Below are positions 17,618 to 26,607 of a stretch of 64,000 nucleotides of DNA, piece by piece; positions within the stretch are counted from its first letter, which is position 1; the number at the start of each line of letters is the position of its first letter. Origin of the DNA: Chlorobiaceae bacterium (lineage in GTDB: Bacteria > Bacteroidota > Chlorobiia > Chlorobiales > Chlorobiaceae); NCBI GenBank assembly GCA_012972825.1, contig JABDHL010000003.1, positions 1 through 64,000 of the forward strand. The letters run 5' to 3'. Position numbers and translations under genes: made by a program. The notes below the pieces were generated by a model that saw only the letters and a list, made by a program, of their open reading frames with translations, made no database searches and had not been told where the DNA came from.

Positions 17618-17657
17618 AAAAGCAGTAAAGGGGTTTCCCCCCTTTACTGCTTTTTTT
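17618..17657 (-). terminator. Strong hairpin between receptor gene and exbB (attenuator)
   Basis: A 16-bp stem (AAAAGCAGTAAAGGGG with its complement) and a short loop, with T-runs on both strands. It lies within the presumed operon, 28 bp after the receptor stop and 26 bp before exbB, so it should lower expression of the motor genes relative to the receptor. Confidence 0.85.
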
Positions 17658-17684
17658 AATCAGGCACCATGAATAAAGGCGGAA

Positions 17685-19934
17685 TTAAAAATCAAGACCT
17701 AATGAGAGCATGAAGCTCCGAGGAGACTGCCAGACGAAAGTATCGGCAGCAGACGGTCCTGTAGTTGAAGCTGGCTTATATGTAATGACATCCTGTCGAT
17801 CCAGTATATTGTAGACACCAAGATTTATTTTCATTTTCTTGACACCAAGCCCTGGATTCCTGAACGTATAGCCTATGTTGCAGTCAAGCGTTGTGATTGG
17901 GTCCATGGGACACAGCTCACCGTTGTCAGCAAATTGCTTTCCGGTATACTTATATACCAGAGAACTTGACCAGCCATGCTCTTTATATAACAGTCCCAGT
18001 GCTGCAGTGTTTTCAGGGGCAGTTGCAATAGTTAAACCGGTATCACTGGCTTTTGCCGAGTTGATTGATCCATTGGCGTAAAGAGCAAAACCGCTTCCTG
18101 CAGCATAAGTTATCTCACCTTCAATACCTTTATAGATCACACCACCCTGGTTATAGTAAACAGGATTGGAAGCACTTGACGTCGGATCCACACCGATCTT
18201 GTTGTTGAAATCGATATAATAGAGGTCAGCGTCAAAGGTTACGGTATCGGACTTATTGACATAACCAACCTGGTAATTGGTAGATTTTTGCGGTTTTATG
18301 TTGATACCCTGTGATAACGCAGGTACTGCTGACGAATAGTAATTCGATATATCCGGAACCTGCATGCCCTGCGCATACTGGGCATAGACTGAGGAGCTCT
18401 TGTCTATCTTGTAATTTGCTGTCAGGAATGGCAGAGTGGCATTAAAATCCTTCTGCAGGCTTATAGGAGCACGGTACGCTTTCACCAGAACAGCTGCGTC
18501 GATGAAAAGCTCCGTTTTCACAAATTTAATACCAGGCGTAATCTTTAAATTATCTGTTGCTGCCCACTCAAACTCTGCAAAAGGCTGATAATTGTTCCAG
18601 CTGGAACCTTGATCATATTGGCTGTTTGATGGTATGGATGCAAACCCTGGATAAGCAGTCTCTTTATAATTAGGCTTCATGGTCAGCAGGTTGTAGTCGA
18701 ATCGACCCCGATAGGTATCGGCCCATTCACTCCAGAATCCAAGCCTTAACAAGCCGAAATCAGTCTGTTTCGTCGTCTTGAAAATATTACCATAGACGCT
18801 GTACTGGTTAATTTTGTTGTACCCAGGCATTTGATTTGCAAGTGGTCCTGTTTTTCCCTGAGCAGTGTAAACAGTTGCAAGACCGTTCGTGGGGTTGCCG
18901 GCATTATCAGCAGCGATGGTGTTATTTCCGTACCAGTAATAGTAAGAAGTGTTATCGATACCCCAGCCGCAACCTAAATCACTCTGAAGCCTTATGTAAT
19001 CAAATGCTGTGGATTTGGCAACTCTGTTGTAGCCAAAATAGTTGGAATCATTAGGATTGGTCGTGAGACCATAGTTCTTGCCAAATAAGGCAGCTTGTGC
19101 TGCGGTAATACCACTGCCTGCATCAGGGGAATAGTAGTAGTTACTGTTGTTGCTGGAAAAGAGAGTAAGAAGGGTTTTGGAACCGATCGGCTGTTCGTAT
19201 TTAAACGTGAGGTTTTTAGCTCCGACTCCCGAGTTTGTAAGGTAACCATCACTGCTCATGTCTTGTGCTGTTACCATCAATTTCGCACCGCCAAGTGCAT
19301 CAAGAGTGCCTGTATTTACTGTCGCACCAGCGAGTTGTGTATTCCAGGATCCGCCTGAAAAAAAAGTTGAAACGCCAAATTCGCTCGAGGGAATGAGTGA
19401 ATACATATTCACAGAGCCACCGAATGTTGACTGACCGATATTGCTTGCATTTCCAGGACCACGTTCAACAGTGATATGGTCAATAATAGATGCCGGAAAA
19501 TATGAGGTTGAATGGTGTGTAGGGCCGTTGGTATCTCCAAATGGGATATCATCAAAAGTTACATTAAACTGCCCATCCTGGAATCCGCGAATACTGTTTT
19601 TAGTTTCTCCAAGTCCTGGCCCATTTGCGGATATGCCGCCACCGACACTCGGTGCAATTGCAGCAATGTTTGAATAATCAGCTACAGGTGATTTTGCATC
19701 TTCAAAGAATGATCGGTCAATTGTTGCTTGTGGCTGAGTAGCTGAAAGAGATGCTTTTGTTGGTGCGACAGCTGAAACGCCACCCTCACCGCCTTGAGAG
19801 CCCACGGTACCTAAGTCAGTTACCGTTTCAGCATGCACACCCAATGGAGAAAAAAGACCCAGGGTTATGGCAGCCATGACCAATGGCTTTGCATTACCCT
19901 GATATTTAAAACGATGTACCTTTGACCGCTGCAC
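17685..19934 (-). CDS. TonB-dependent outer-membrane receptor
   Basis: 749 residues, starting at a GTG (19934) behind a very strong ribosome site (AAAGGAGGTGATTA). A signal peptide ends near ALGVHA-type sequence (SPLGVHAETV). The plug domain spans roughly 75-190 (NSIRGFQDGQFNVTFDDIPF, ITVERGPGNASNIGQSTFGG). A 22-strand barrel follows, ending in Phe (LSLGLDF). The first gene of a unit with exbB, exbD, tonB and a secreted phosphoesterase, it is preceded by a Pho-box-like repeat. I therefore propose import of a phosphorus-containing compound, although the sequence itself resembles siderophore-type receptors in general layout. Confidence 0.93.
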   Translation of the reverse strand: MQRSKVHRFKYQGNAKPLVMAAITLGLFSPLGVHAETVTDLGTVGSQGGEGGVSAVAPTKASLSATQPQATIDRSFFEDAKSPVADYSNIAAIAPSVGGGISANGPGLGETKNSIRGFQDGQFNVTFDDIPFGDTNGPTHHSTSYFPASIIDHITVERGPGNASNIGQSTFGGSVNMYSLIPSSEFGVSTFFSGGSWNTQLAGATVNTGTLDALGGAKLMVTAQDMSSDGYLTNSGVGAKNLTFKYEQPIGSKTLLTLFSSNNSNYYYSPDAGSGITAAQAALFGKNYGLTTNPNDSNYFGYNRVAKSTAFDYIRLQSDLGCGWGIDNTSYYYWYGNNTIAADNAGNPTNGLATVYTAQGKTGPLANQMPGYNKINQYSVYGNIFKTTKQTDFGLLRLGFWSEWADTYRGRFDYNLLTMKPNYKETAYPGFASIPSNSQYDQGSSWNNYQPFAEFEWAATDNLKITPGIKFVKTELFIDAAVLVKAYRAPISLQKDFNATLPFLTANYKIDKSSSVYAQYAQGMQVPDISNYYSSAVPALSQGINIKPQKSTNYQVGYVNKSDTVTFDADLYYIDFNNKIGVDPTSSASNPVYYNQGGVIYKGIEGEITYAAGSGFALYANGSINSAKASDTGLTIATAPENTAALGLLYKEHGWSSSLVYKYTGKQFADNGELCPMDPITTLDCNIGYTFRNPGLGVKKMKINLGVYNILDRQDVITYKPASTTGPSAADTFVWQSPRSFMLSLGLDF

Positions 19935-20092
19935 TAATCACCTCCTTTAAAGTTTAATTATATCTATCAGTTACCATTGCTTTTGTACGTACCGACAACC
20001 TGACCTCTTTTTTTACAAAGAAAATGAGGACTTTTCATGTAATAGAAATACAACAGATGTATATCAATTCACCATCAGAATAATTTCCAATG

Positions 20093-20147
20093 AATATACA
20101 GAGTACATTATTAAGGAATTGTTAAGGGAATGTTGCGGGATTGTTAA
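20093..20147 (-). promoter_or_regulatory. Pho-box-like direct repeats with -10 element
   Basis: Four hexamers start at 20109, 20120, 20131 and 20142 on the plus strand (TATTAA, TGTTAA, TGTTGC, TGTTAA), exactly 11 bp apart. On the minus strand they read TTAACA, GCAACA, TTAACA, TTAATA, the spacing and sequence of PhoP/PhoB sites in several phyla. Ten bases downstream on the minus strand is TATATT (20093-20098), a plausible -10, so the repeats would replace the -35. The start codon of the receptor is about 160 bp further on. Confidence 0.6.
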
Positions 20148-20232
20148 TATTTCATAAAATTCAATCTGTCAGACTTGTGAGCAGCGAAAATATGAAGCGC
20201 GCAGCAATTTCAATTATTGTTCTTGTTCCTGA

Positions 20233-20478
20233 TTACCTCCGATGGAGAGTTTTTTCTCTCTGTATCACAGAGGGATCAATGAGCTGATTTTTAAGGCTGG
20301 ATTTTTCGGAGCGAGGGACAGAAGGTTTTGAGTTTAACGCTGGCTTTGGGGGAGGCGATACTTTTGCTTTATCGTCCATATAACTTAAGCCAACTCCGCC
20401 AAGGACACCAATAAACATTCCAATAGTAAGCGGAAATATGGTTTTCAGAAACTCTATTCTTTTCAGGTAAACTGACAT
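20233..20478 (-). CDS. Small single-pass membrane protein, unknown
   Basis: 81 residues. A membrane helix at about 15-35 (FPLTIGMFIGVLGGVGLSYM) is followed by a basic, proline-rich tail (PPPKPALNSKPSVPRSEK). I recognise no family. The ribosome site is poor. It lies 40 bp after the DUF6794 gene on the same strand and may share its transcript. Confidence 0.45.
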   Translation of the reverse strand: MSVYLKRIEFLKTIFPLTIGMFIGVLGGVGLSYMDDKAKVSPPPKPALNSKPSVPRSEKSSLKNQLIDPSVIQREKTLHRR

Positions 20479-20517
20479 GGGAGAAAGGTTGGCATGATAG
20501 TGATGACATGGAAAGGG

Positions 20518-20826
20518 TCAAGTGGTGCTGTTCAGCCGCTTCCATGCTTCTTCAATGATAAAACCTGAGGCCTCATCCGGGTCATTCATGAAAAAAAGTC
20601 TTTCGAAGGCATTATGCCTTGTACGGGCACATGCTTGCAACAATGTATCATTACCTTCACACAGCCCGAACTCGTTGCGGATTACCCACCCCAGACCAAA
20701 ATGAAAATTGATCAACTCTCTTTCATCAGTGTCTCTGAGATCACTCTTTTCCTCTTCACTCATCGAAGCAAGAACACGCTCTACTGCATCATCAATCGTC
20801 CTGGGCCATTGCGACGTATCAGGCAT
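20518..20826 (-). CDS. DUF6794-like protein
   Basis: 102 residues, acidic and soluble. IDDAVERVLASMSEEEKSDL followed by FHFGLGWVIRNEFGLCEGN fits the DUF6794 pattern (LDEAVxxLxxxLSEEDKxxI ... FHFGLGxxIRNxxGLW). No catalytic residues are known for this family. Function is unknown. Confidence 0.7.
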   Translation of the reverse strand: MPDTSQWPRTIDDAVERVLASMSEEEKSDLRDTDERELINFHFGLGWVIRNEFGLCEGNDTLLQACARTRHNAFERLFFMNDPDEASGFIIEEAWKRLNSTT

Positions 20827-21189
20827 AATAGTAACAGAGTTTAGGGTAGAACATCCCGTAAAATTAAGTATTCACATATATCAGATATGCACATTCTGGC
20901 GCAATCACTCATGCTGGTTAAAGGTTACTAATAATATTCAGTATATAATGTTACACAATTGAAAAACCATTTCGTCTGCTATCGAAAACTCATATTTCAT
21001 CCATGCTGTCCAGCGGCGTTCTTTTTGACTTGATCATATAATCTCTTTGGATACGATTCGCTCGAACTGGAATTGCTGCGATTTCGATAACAAGAAGCAA
21101 CGTATAAACGCTGTTCTCTCAGTTACCATCAAGTGCAGTCAGATGGCTCTTTTGAGAAGTAAAAGATTATAAGGTTTGAAACTATGCAG
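20827..21189. other. Intergenic region, no gene seen
   Basis: 363 bp between two minus-strand genes. The left part is AT-rich and may hold the promoter of the DUF6794 gene. I see no gene, hairpin terminator or repeat here. Confidence 0.4.
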
Positions 21190-23853
21190 TTACTGCTGTG
21201 TACTGTTCAAATGCCAGTTATAGGGAAGGTAGCGGAATTGCATTTCGGAGAGATTTTTTTCAATCCATTCTTTATTTTCTGCCGAAATATACGGCAGTAG
21301 AGAAAAGACTGTTTGTCGCTTGCTGCTTCCGAAATCTTCTTTATACCAGTCAAAGATTGCAGATAACCAGAGCGTAGTGTCTTTGCGGTCTATCTCAATT
21401 CCTTTCCGGTTGATAAAACTTCTCGCCGCAGTATCAAGCTGTCGGTCAATGATAGCAGCATCGTAGAATTCAATGGGAGGGCAGGATGAGGCTGCGCAAA
21501 CCAGCGCATAATGGATACGGGAGTCGAATGTGCTGACCATGAAAAGTCTGCGATGATCGGAGTTGGAAAAAGGCTTGAAAGGAAAGAGGGGATGTGGACG
21601 GTTTTGTCGGAGAATGCCATGCTCAATGTCATCAGGAGTAAAAAACAAACCACCGATATTGTAGCCGATCCTGCCGAAAAAATTTGTGATTTCAAGTACC
21701 GACCCGCGAATGTCGAACTCTATAACACCGTGAATGATAAGAATATTATAGATGTTGATCCAGAAAGCTTTTTTTTCTTCATCAGTCTGAAGTGTTTCAG
21801 GATTGAAGTTGTTGAGCGACTCCGCAAGCTTAAGGTATATGCTGAACCCTTCTGATTGTTTCATTGCCTCGTAATTGACCAATCCTGCCTCAACATTAAA
21901 AAATCCTCCCTGCAGCAGGCTGAGTGTTTTTTTTAATTCGGCTCCAATGTTTTTTGTCGTTTCCGTGTGAACGTGCTGGCTTTTATTCAGCGTTATCTGG
22001 AACGGGATAAGATTTCGTAGCCAGTCAGTGAACGATAGTTCCTTTTCTGGATGAGCCGAGCGTCTGCGTGCTCCTATAATTGCTGAAACAGCATTGATAT
22101 AGCCGATATGACTGAAAGCTTGCGGAAAATTCCCCAGCATTTCGCAGGTCGTGCTGTTAAACTCTTCAGAAAAGAGCCCGAGTTGATTTGATGCTGTCAG
22201 AGTCTGGGTAAGGAGGTCAAGGGCCTCATCAGTTTTTCTGGAAAGTGCCAGGCACTCAACCAGCCAGAAATTACAAAGCACAAATCCACCCTCCTCCCCC
22301 TTTAGCCCGTCATCCGACCTGTAGCGAAGGAGAAATCCCCGATCCATCAACTGTTTTTCGCATGCCTGGATTGTACCCTGAATCCTGGCATCATTTGCCG
22401 GAAGAAATCCGTTAAGCGGCAGCAGCAGAAGGCTCGCATCAAGCTCGCTTGAACCGTATTTCTGGACAAAACTGTTAAGTTTCTGATCGAAACCTTTGAT
22501 AAGAATATCCTCTTTGATTTTGTCACGTTCCTTCAGCCAGAGATCAAGAGGCGCTTCAAACCCGTAACGGCGGGCAATTGTGATTCCTCTATCTAAGGCA
22601 ACCCAGCACATGACTTTGGAGTAGACAAAATGATGTGGTCCGTTGCGCACCTCCCAGATGCCGTCATCGGGTTTTTGCCAGTTTTCCATAGCGAGACCGC
22701 AAATCTCCCTGAAAAAAGGCCAGAGCTCTTCATCAATTTTTCCTGCGTAATTAGAGAGTCTGAGGGCAGAGTCCATGACCTCACCATAGACGTCCCACTG
22801 GTTCTGCTGGTGCGCATCATTGCCCGTTCTCACTGGACGTGAGTTTCGATATCCTTTCAGATGACTGAGTTCCACTTCATTGAGCCTGTCGTTACCCTGC
22901 AGGGTATACATGATCTGGAGGTTGCGGCTTCCGTATTTGCGGTAAGTGGCATTCAGCCAACGCATGTAAGCATCAGCTTCATTGACGTGACCGAGCGCAA
23001 AAAGAGCTTTAAGCGTAAAAGCAGCATCTCTCAGCCAGCTGAAACGGTAATCCCAGTTTCTTTCACCGCCCAAAGTTTCCGGAATGGAGGTAGTTGCTGC
23101 TGCGGCAATGGCACCGGTGGGCTGGAAAGTGAGCAATTTCAGCACAAGGAGAGAACGGTTTATCATCGAAGTGAACTCTCCGAGGTATGCACATCGTTCG
23201 CCCACACAGTGATGAACCCATTCCTGCCAGAACGCCCTGTTGTCTTCAAAAGGACAAGGCAATTGATTACCGGTTTCAATGCCTCCAAATAGAAAATCAA
23301 TATGTGCTTCCCCAGGAGCTTCAAGCTGTATGGCAAGCGTGAGAAGGCCATTTTTATTATTAAGCACGGTAGTATTGCGGCAATCAACAGCGAGCGTCAG
23401 GATTGTCTGATCATACCTGATGCTAAAGCGATTTCCCGTTTCTTCTGTCAGAGAGGGAACCACCTTTGCATATTCAGGTCTTGGCATCAGTGCCAGAGTA
23501 AAAGGCATGCTGCCACGAATGACCTTTAGACAACGGTGAATGTAATGTTTGTGATTCTTGCCGTTTCGTGAGTTTTCAACTGGCATGAAATCATACAGCA
23601 CTGCCTCTGCATGTTCTGTTGTGAATCTGCAGGAGAGAATGTTGGTGTTGGTGACATATTCCTGCTCGGAAGTGAAGGGTACCGATGGCTGTAGACTGAA
23701 AAAGCCACCTTTTTCATCATCAAGCAGTGACGCAAAGATTGTTGGAGAATCGAGCCAGGGAAGGGAGCAGTAATCTACAGAACCATCTTTCGAAACAAGG
23801 GCGGCTGAATGGAGATCCCCGATAAGTCCGTAATCGGCAATGCTTCTGTACAT
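21190..23853 (-). CDS. GH15 glucoamylase/trehalase-like hydrolase fused to DUF547
   Basis: 887 residues. Residues 1-600 are a GH15 protein: N-terminal beta-sandwich (IADYGLIGDLHSAALVSKDG, LPWLDSPTIFASLLD), then an alpha/alpha barrel with GGERNWDYRFSWLRDAAFTL, EVMDSALRLS and CNFWLVECLAL. Residues 640-887 are a DUF547 domain (KKAFWINIYNILIIHGV, HYALVCAASSCPPI, ...FGSSKRQTVFSLLPYI). GH15 members release glucose from alpha-glucans or cleave trehalose. The role of DUF547 is unknown, but its Cys/His residues are conserved here. No signal peptide is seen, so it is cytoplasmic. The substrate could be glycogen or trehalose; trehalose-type genes also occur at 51-55.5 kb. Confidence 0.88.
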   Translation of the reverse strand: MYRSIADYGLIGDLHSAALVSKDGSVDYCSLPWLDSPTIFASLLDDEKGGFFSLQPSVPFTSEQEYVTNTNILSCRFTTEHAEAVLYDFMPVENSRNGKNHKHYIHRCLKVIRGSMPFTLALMPRPEYAKVVPSLTEETGNRFSIRYDQTILTLAVDCRNTTVLNNKNGLLTLAIQLEAPGEAHIDFLFGGIETGNQLPCPFEDNRAFWQEWVHHCVGERCAYLGEFTSMINRSLLVLKLLTFQPTGAIAAAATTSIPETLGGERNWDYRFSWLRDAAFTLKALFALGHVNEADAYMRWLNATYRKYGSRNLQIMYTLQGNDRLNEVELSHLKGYRNSRPVRTGNDAHQQNQWDVYGEVMDSALRLSNYAGKIDEELWPFFREICGLAMENWQKPDDGIWEVRNGPHHFVYSKVMCWVALDRGITIARRYGFEAPLDLWLKERDKIKEDILIKGFDQKLNSFVQKYGSSELDASLLLLPLNGFLPANDARIQGTIQACEKQLMDRGFLLRYRSDDGLKGEEGGFVLCNFWLVECLALSRKTDEALDLLTQTLTASNQLGLFSEEFNSTTCEMLGNFPQAFSHIGYINAVSAIIGARRRSAHPEKELSFTDWLRNLIPFQITLNKSQHVHTETTKNIGAELKKTLSLLQGGFFNVEAGLVNYEAMKQSEGFSIYLKLAESLNNFNPETLQTDEEKKAFWINIYNILIIHGVIEFDIRGSVLEITNFFGRIGYNIGGLFFTPDDIEHGILRQNRPHPLFPFKPFSNSDHRRLFMVSTFDSRIHYALVCAASSCPPIEFYDAAIIDRQLDTAARSFINRKGIEIDRKDTTLWLSAIFDWYKEDFGSSKRQTVFSLLPYISAENKEWIEKNLSEMQFRYLPYNWHLNSTQQ

Positions 23854-23975
23854 TTGGGAATTCCTGTTTTGTCAGACAAAAAACCTGCAGAAAAACATAC
23901 AGGATAATAATAATGAATTCTCTGAAAAACTCATCCAGTCCCCCTCATTGTTCCTCTGTAAGCCTCAAAAGACGA

Positions 23976-24380
23976 TTATGAGAGATTTCTTGGGACCTGT
24001 GAGGAGTGGTGGTGCAGAATGGGTTTAGGAAGAGAGATATCCACCATAAATGAAAAACGCGAAGGAAAAGAGAGCAGTACCTGGTCAACCTCAAATTCAA
24101 ATGAATAAATTCCGCTCAGGGTATGAACGGTGTCGCTCAGGGACTGTTTTCTGAGTGCCTTGTTGTGCAGCCGCACTCCGAGCCCATCCCTAGAAGCCAG
24201 CTGCCCGAAGTAGTTTTTGACACCTTCCGGGGCTGTGACGGTATGGGGAGAAAAAGTAGGGACAAGAACTGCAGACTCATGATAAAGTTCTGCAATGTCA
24301 TCAGGATTTCCGCTGCAGACACGTGAAACCCATTGAAAAAGAACCTCTTCAGCATTTTTGAAATACATAATGTCTTGCAT
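23976..24380 (-). CDS. SnoaL-like / CaMKII-association-domain protein
   Basis: 134 residues from the ATG at 24380 (GGGGAAAC ribosome-like site; the longer frame begins with TTG). NTF2-fold signatures: EEVLFQWVSRVCSGNPDDIAELYHESAVLVPTFSP-type N-terminal helix-strand, GVKNYFGQL, and the ending ILHHHSSQVP that is typical of this group. Such cone-shaped proteins bind small hydrophobic ligands or act as isomerases; no pathway context is available here. Confidence 0.75.
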   Translation of the reverse strand: MQDIMYFKNAEEVLFQWVSRVCSGNPDDIAELYHESAVLVPTFSPHTVTAPEGVKNYFGQLASRDGLGVRLHNKALRKQSLSDTVHTLSGIYSFEFEVDQVLLSFPSRFSFMVDISLPKPILHHHSSQVPRNLS

Positions 24381-24502
24381 GTTTTTGTTTCCCCGATAGT
24401 TGTCTGACAGCACGTTCAATCATGCTGGTTCAGCTCTTAAGGTCGGAAATGTAAGCTTTTTTTTTGACGGAGAACAAACAAAAAACGAGCCTTTCGCTTC
24501 GG

Positions 24503-25246
24503 TCATTCTTTGAGGTCGGCGCTCAGTTCCTTCCAGAGGTTACGGTAGGCTTTAGCCGCAGAGGAGTCTGGCCTAATGGCATTGAGCGGTGCTCGATAGA
24601 TGCCCATTTTTTCAACCTCAGAATTATAGGGAATAGTCTGGGAAAGGAAACCAGGTGTATTACGGAATTCGCCGATAACATCACGGTGTAATTTTTTTCT
24701 ACTTTCAACCATGGTAAAAAAAGCTCTGATTTTTGAGCTGTCAAGGTTGTTTGCTTCAAAAAATTCAGTGAGCTGAAAGTAGGTACGAATTGAGAGCGTA
24801 GTAGGAATAATAGGTACAAGGATAATATCGGAGGCCGTAAAAACACTTTCAGACAGCAGGGTAAGGTTTGGAGGGCAGTCGAAAAAAATGAACCGGTAAT
24901 CTTCGCTTAGCTCTTCAAGGTTTTTCTTGAGTTTTTTCCTTGGTTTTTTTTCTTCAGAAAGCTCGATATCAAGGTTTCTGTACGAAAAGTCAGAGGGAAG
25001 CAGATCAAGGTGTTCAAAGTCGGTTGCCTTGATATTGCTATGGATTTTTTTGTTTCCTTTGAGAAATTTATCGCTGTTGAACTTTTTTGAGGCTGTAATT
25101 CTGAAATAGAAAGAACTTGCTCCCTGCGGATCGAGATCGCAGATCAGGGTTTGCCGAGAAAGCTGGGCAGAGAGGTAAGAGAGATTCACTGCGGCAGCAG
25201 TTTTCCCTACCCCCCCTTTGATACTGTAGAGTGCTATTGTTTTCAT
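24503..25246 (-). CDS. ParA-family ATPase (orphan)
   Basis: 247 residues with the deviant Walker [17 protein letters not shown] at about 10-25, [10 protein letters not shown] (switch I) and FFDCPPN (Walker B). MinD/ParA proteins position DNA or protein cargo on membranes or nucleoid. There is no parB or plasmid replication gene alongside, so chromosome partition is not implied. A middle segment (about 50-105) is unusually Lys-rich. Confidence 0.88.
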   Translation of the reverse strand: MKTIALYSIKGGVGKTAAAVNLSYLSAQLSRQTLICDLDPQGASSFYFRITASKKFNSDKFLKGNKKIHSNIKATDFEHLDLLPSDFSYRNLDIELSEEKKPRKKLKKNLEELSEDYRFIFFDCPPNLTLLSESVFTASDIILVPIIPTTLSIRTYFQLTEFFEANNLDSSKIRAFFTMVESRKKLHRDVIGEFRNTPGFLSQTIPYNSEVEKMGIYRAPLNAIRPDSSAAKAYRNLWKELSADLKE

Positions 25247-25287
25247 GTTACCGAAGTGCTTGATGGAAGATTATGATAACCTCTTTC

Positions 25288-25491
25288 TCAAACGCATTTC
25301 AATGTAAAGGTGTCACAGAAATGCAATAAATCCGCTGATATTTTATAAAAAATCAGATAACCTGTCAAAGCAATAGGGAGATCCAGGGGTACCACATTAA
25401 AAAAATTTTTTAAAAACCCACAGAGGAAGAGGAACAGATATATTGCGGTGGGATCTGTTGGCTGAACATATGCAATCACCGAATCAAGCAT
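25288..25491 (-). pseudogene. Possible truncated DedA-family remnant
   Basis: 67 codons: MLDSVIAYVQPTDPTAIYLF-type start, then FLKNFFNVVPLDLPIALTGYL, which resembles the DedA N-terminus (FxENxFPPxPGDxPVxxxGYL). It stops after about 65 residues where DedA proteins continue to 200 or so, and several key residues (PP, G before D) are changed. No good ribosome site is present. I read it as a decayed fragment, with moderate doubt. Confidence 0.4.
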
Positions 25492-25680
25492 GAATCTTGC
25501 GGGTTGGTCTTTTCAAGGACAAAGAGTAATATCACGACTGATTCACGCTGTATGGATCTTATAAATATACTATAAAAGTTGTAATTGACATACTATTGGC
25601 CGAGGATGGCAGGAAAACCTGTCGGAATGGCATCGTCCACGGAAGCCGCAAAGGTTGAAGGGAGAAAAACATTTTTATAA
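25492..25680. other. Leader region of the DUF1848 gene
   Basis: 189 bp. It contains a 6-bp stem with a GAAAAC-type loop (GGCAGG at 25608 with CCTGTC at 25618) followed by GC-rich, purine-rich sequence up to the start codon at 25681. The leader might be structured, but I could not match it to a known riboswitch. Confidence 0.25.
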
Positions 25681-26589
25681 ATGATTATCAGTGCAAGCAG
25701 AAGGAGTGATATTCCGGCTTTTTATGGTGAGTGGTTTGTCCATCGTCTGCTGGCTGGAGAGGTGCTGGTGCGCAACCCCATGCAGCCTAAACAGGTAAGC
25801 AGGATTTTGCTATCTCCTGACGTGGTTGACGCCATTGTTTTCTGGACAAAAAATCCTGCAAACTTTCTATCCTGTTTGCCGACAATTGATTCCCTGGGAT
25901 ACGCTTACTATTTTCTTTTTACTCTTACCCCATACAATGCCGTGCTTGAACCTGGAGTTGCGGATAAACAGCTTATGATTGAGGTTTTCAAACGGCTTTC
26001 TCGTCTTATCGGACCTGAAAAGGTAGTCTGGCGCTACGATCCCGTTATTTTCAGTGATCTTTATACTCCCGCCTGGCATGCTGCCTCTTTTCGCCAATTT
26101 GCCGAAAAACTTTCGGGCTATACCGAGCGATCTATCATCAGTTTTTTTGATGACTACCGCAAGGTCAGAACCCGGATGCGCAATTTCGGCTGCATCATGC
26201 CCGATCAGGCAGTAATGGAAGAGATAGCGGGAATGTTTGCTGAAGCCGCATACCGGAATGGCATTGCACTCTGTACCTGCAGCGAGGATATTGACCTTAC
26301 GCATCTCGGCATCATGCACAGCCGCTGTATCGACAGTGATCTTGTCGAAAGCATTACCGGACGGCAGTTAACAGCCAAAAAAAAGGACAGCAGACAACGC
26401 AAAGCCTGCGGCTGCATAGAGAGCCGAGATATCGGCCGATACAACACCTGTACGCACGGCTGTCTCTACTGTTATGCTGTGTCCAGTCATATAAAAGCAT
26501 GTGTCGCACGCCAGAATTGCGATCCCTGCTCTCCCTTACTCTGTGATGCGCTGAAGGGGGATGAAACCATCACCGTCCCTGGAACATAA
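25681..26589 (+). CDS. DUF1848 protein with C-terminal CX3CX2C cluster
   Basis: 302 residues. The start MIISASRRSDIPAFYGEWF and the VFWTKNPANFL, TPYNAVLEPGV, VVWRYDPVIFSD and SEDIDL segments are typical of DUF1848. Near the C-terminus ACGC and NTCTHGCLYCYA supply cysteines, the second one spaced exactly as the radical-SAM cluster motif CX3CX2C followed by an aromatic residue. Radical-SAM enzymes normally carry this motif near the N-terminus, so a permuted fold is suggested. Reaction and substrate are unknown. The gene is convergent with the ABC permease at 26608. Confidence 0.85.
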   Translation: MIISASRRSDIPAFYGEWFVHRLLAGEVLVRNPMQPKQVSRILLSPDVVDAIVFWTKNPANFLSCLPTIDSLGYAYYFLFTLTPYNAVLEPGVADKQLMIEVFKRLSRLIGPEKVVWRYDPVIFSDLYTPAWHAASFRQFAEKLSGYTERSIISFFDDYRKVRTRMRNFGCIMPDQAVMEEIAGMFAEAAYRNGIALCTCSEDIDLTHLGIMHSRCIDSDLVESITGRQLTAKKKDSRQRKACGCIESRDIGRYNTCTHGCLYCYAVSSHIKACVARQNCDPCSPLLCDALKGDETITVPGT

Positions 26590-26607
26590 TTGACTCTTTC
26601 ACTTCAC

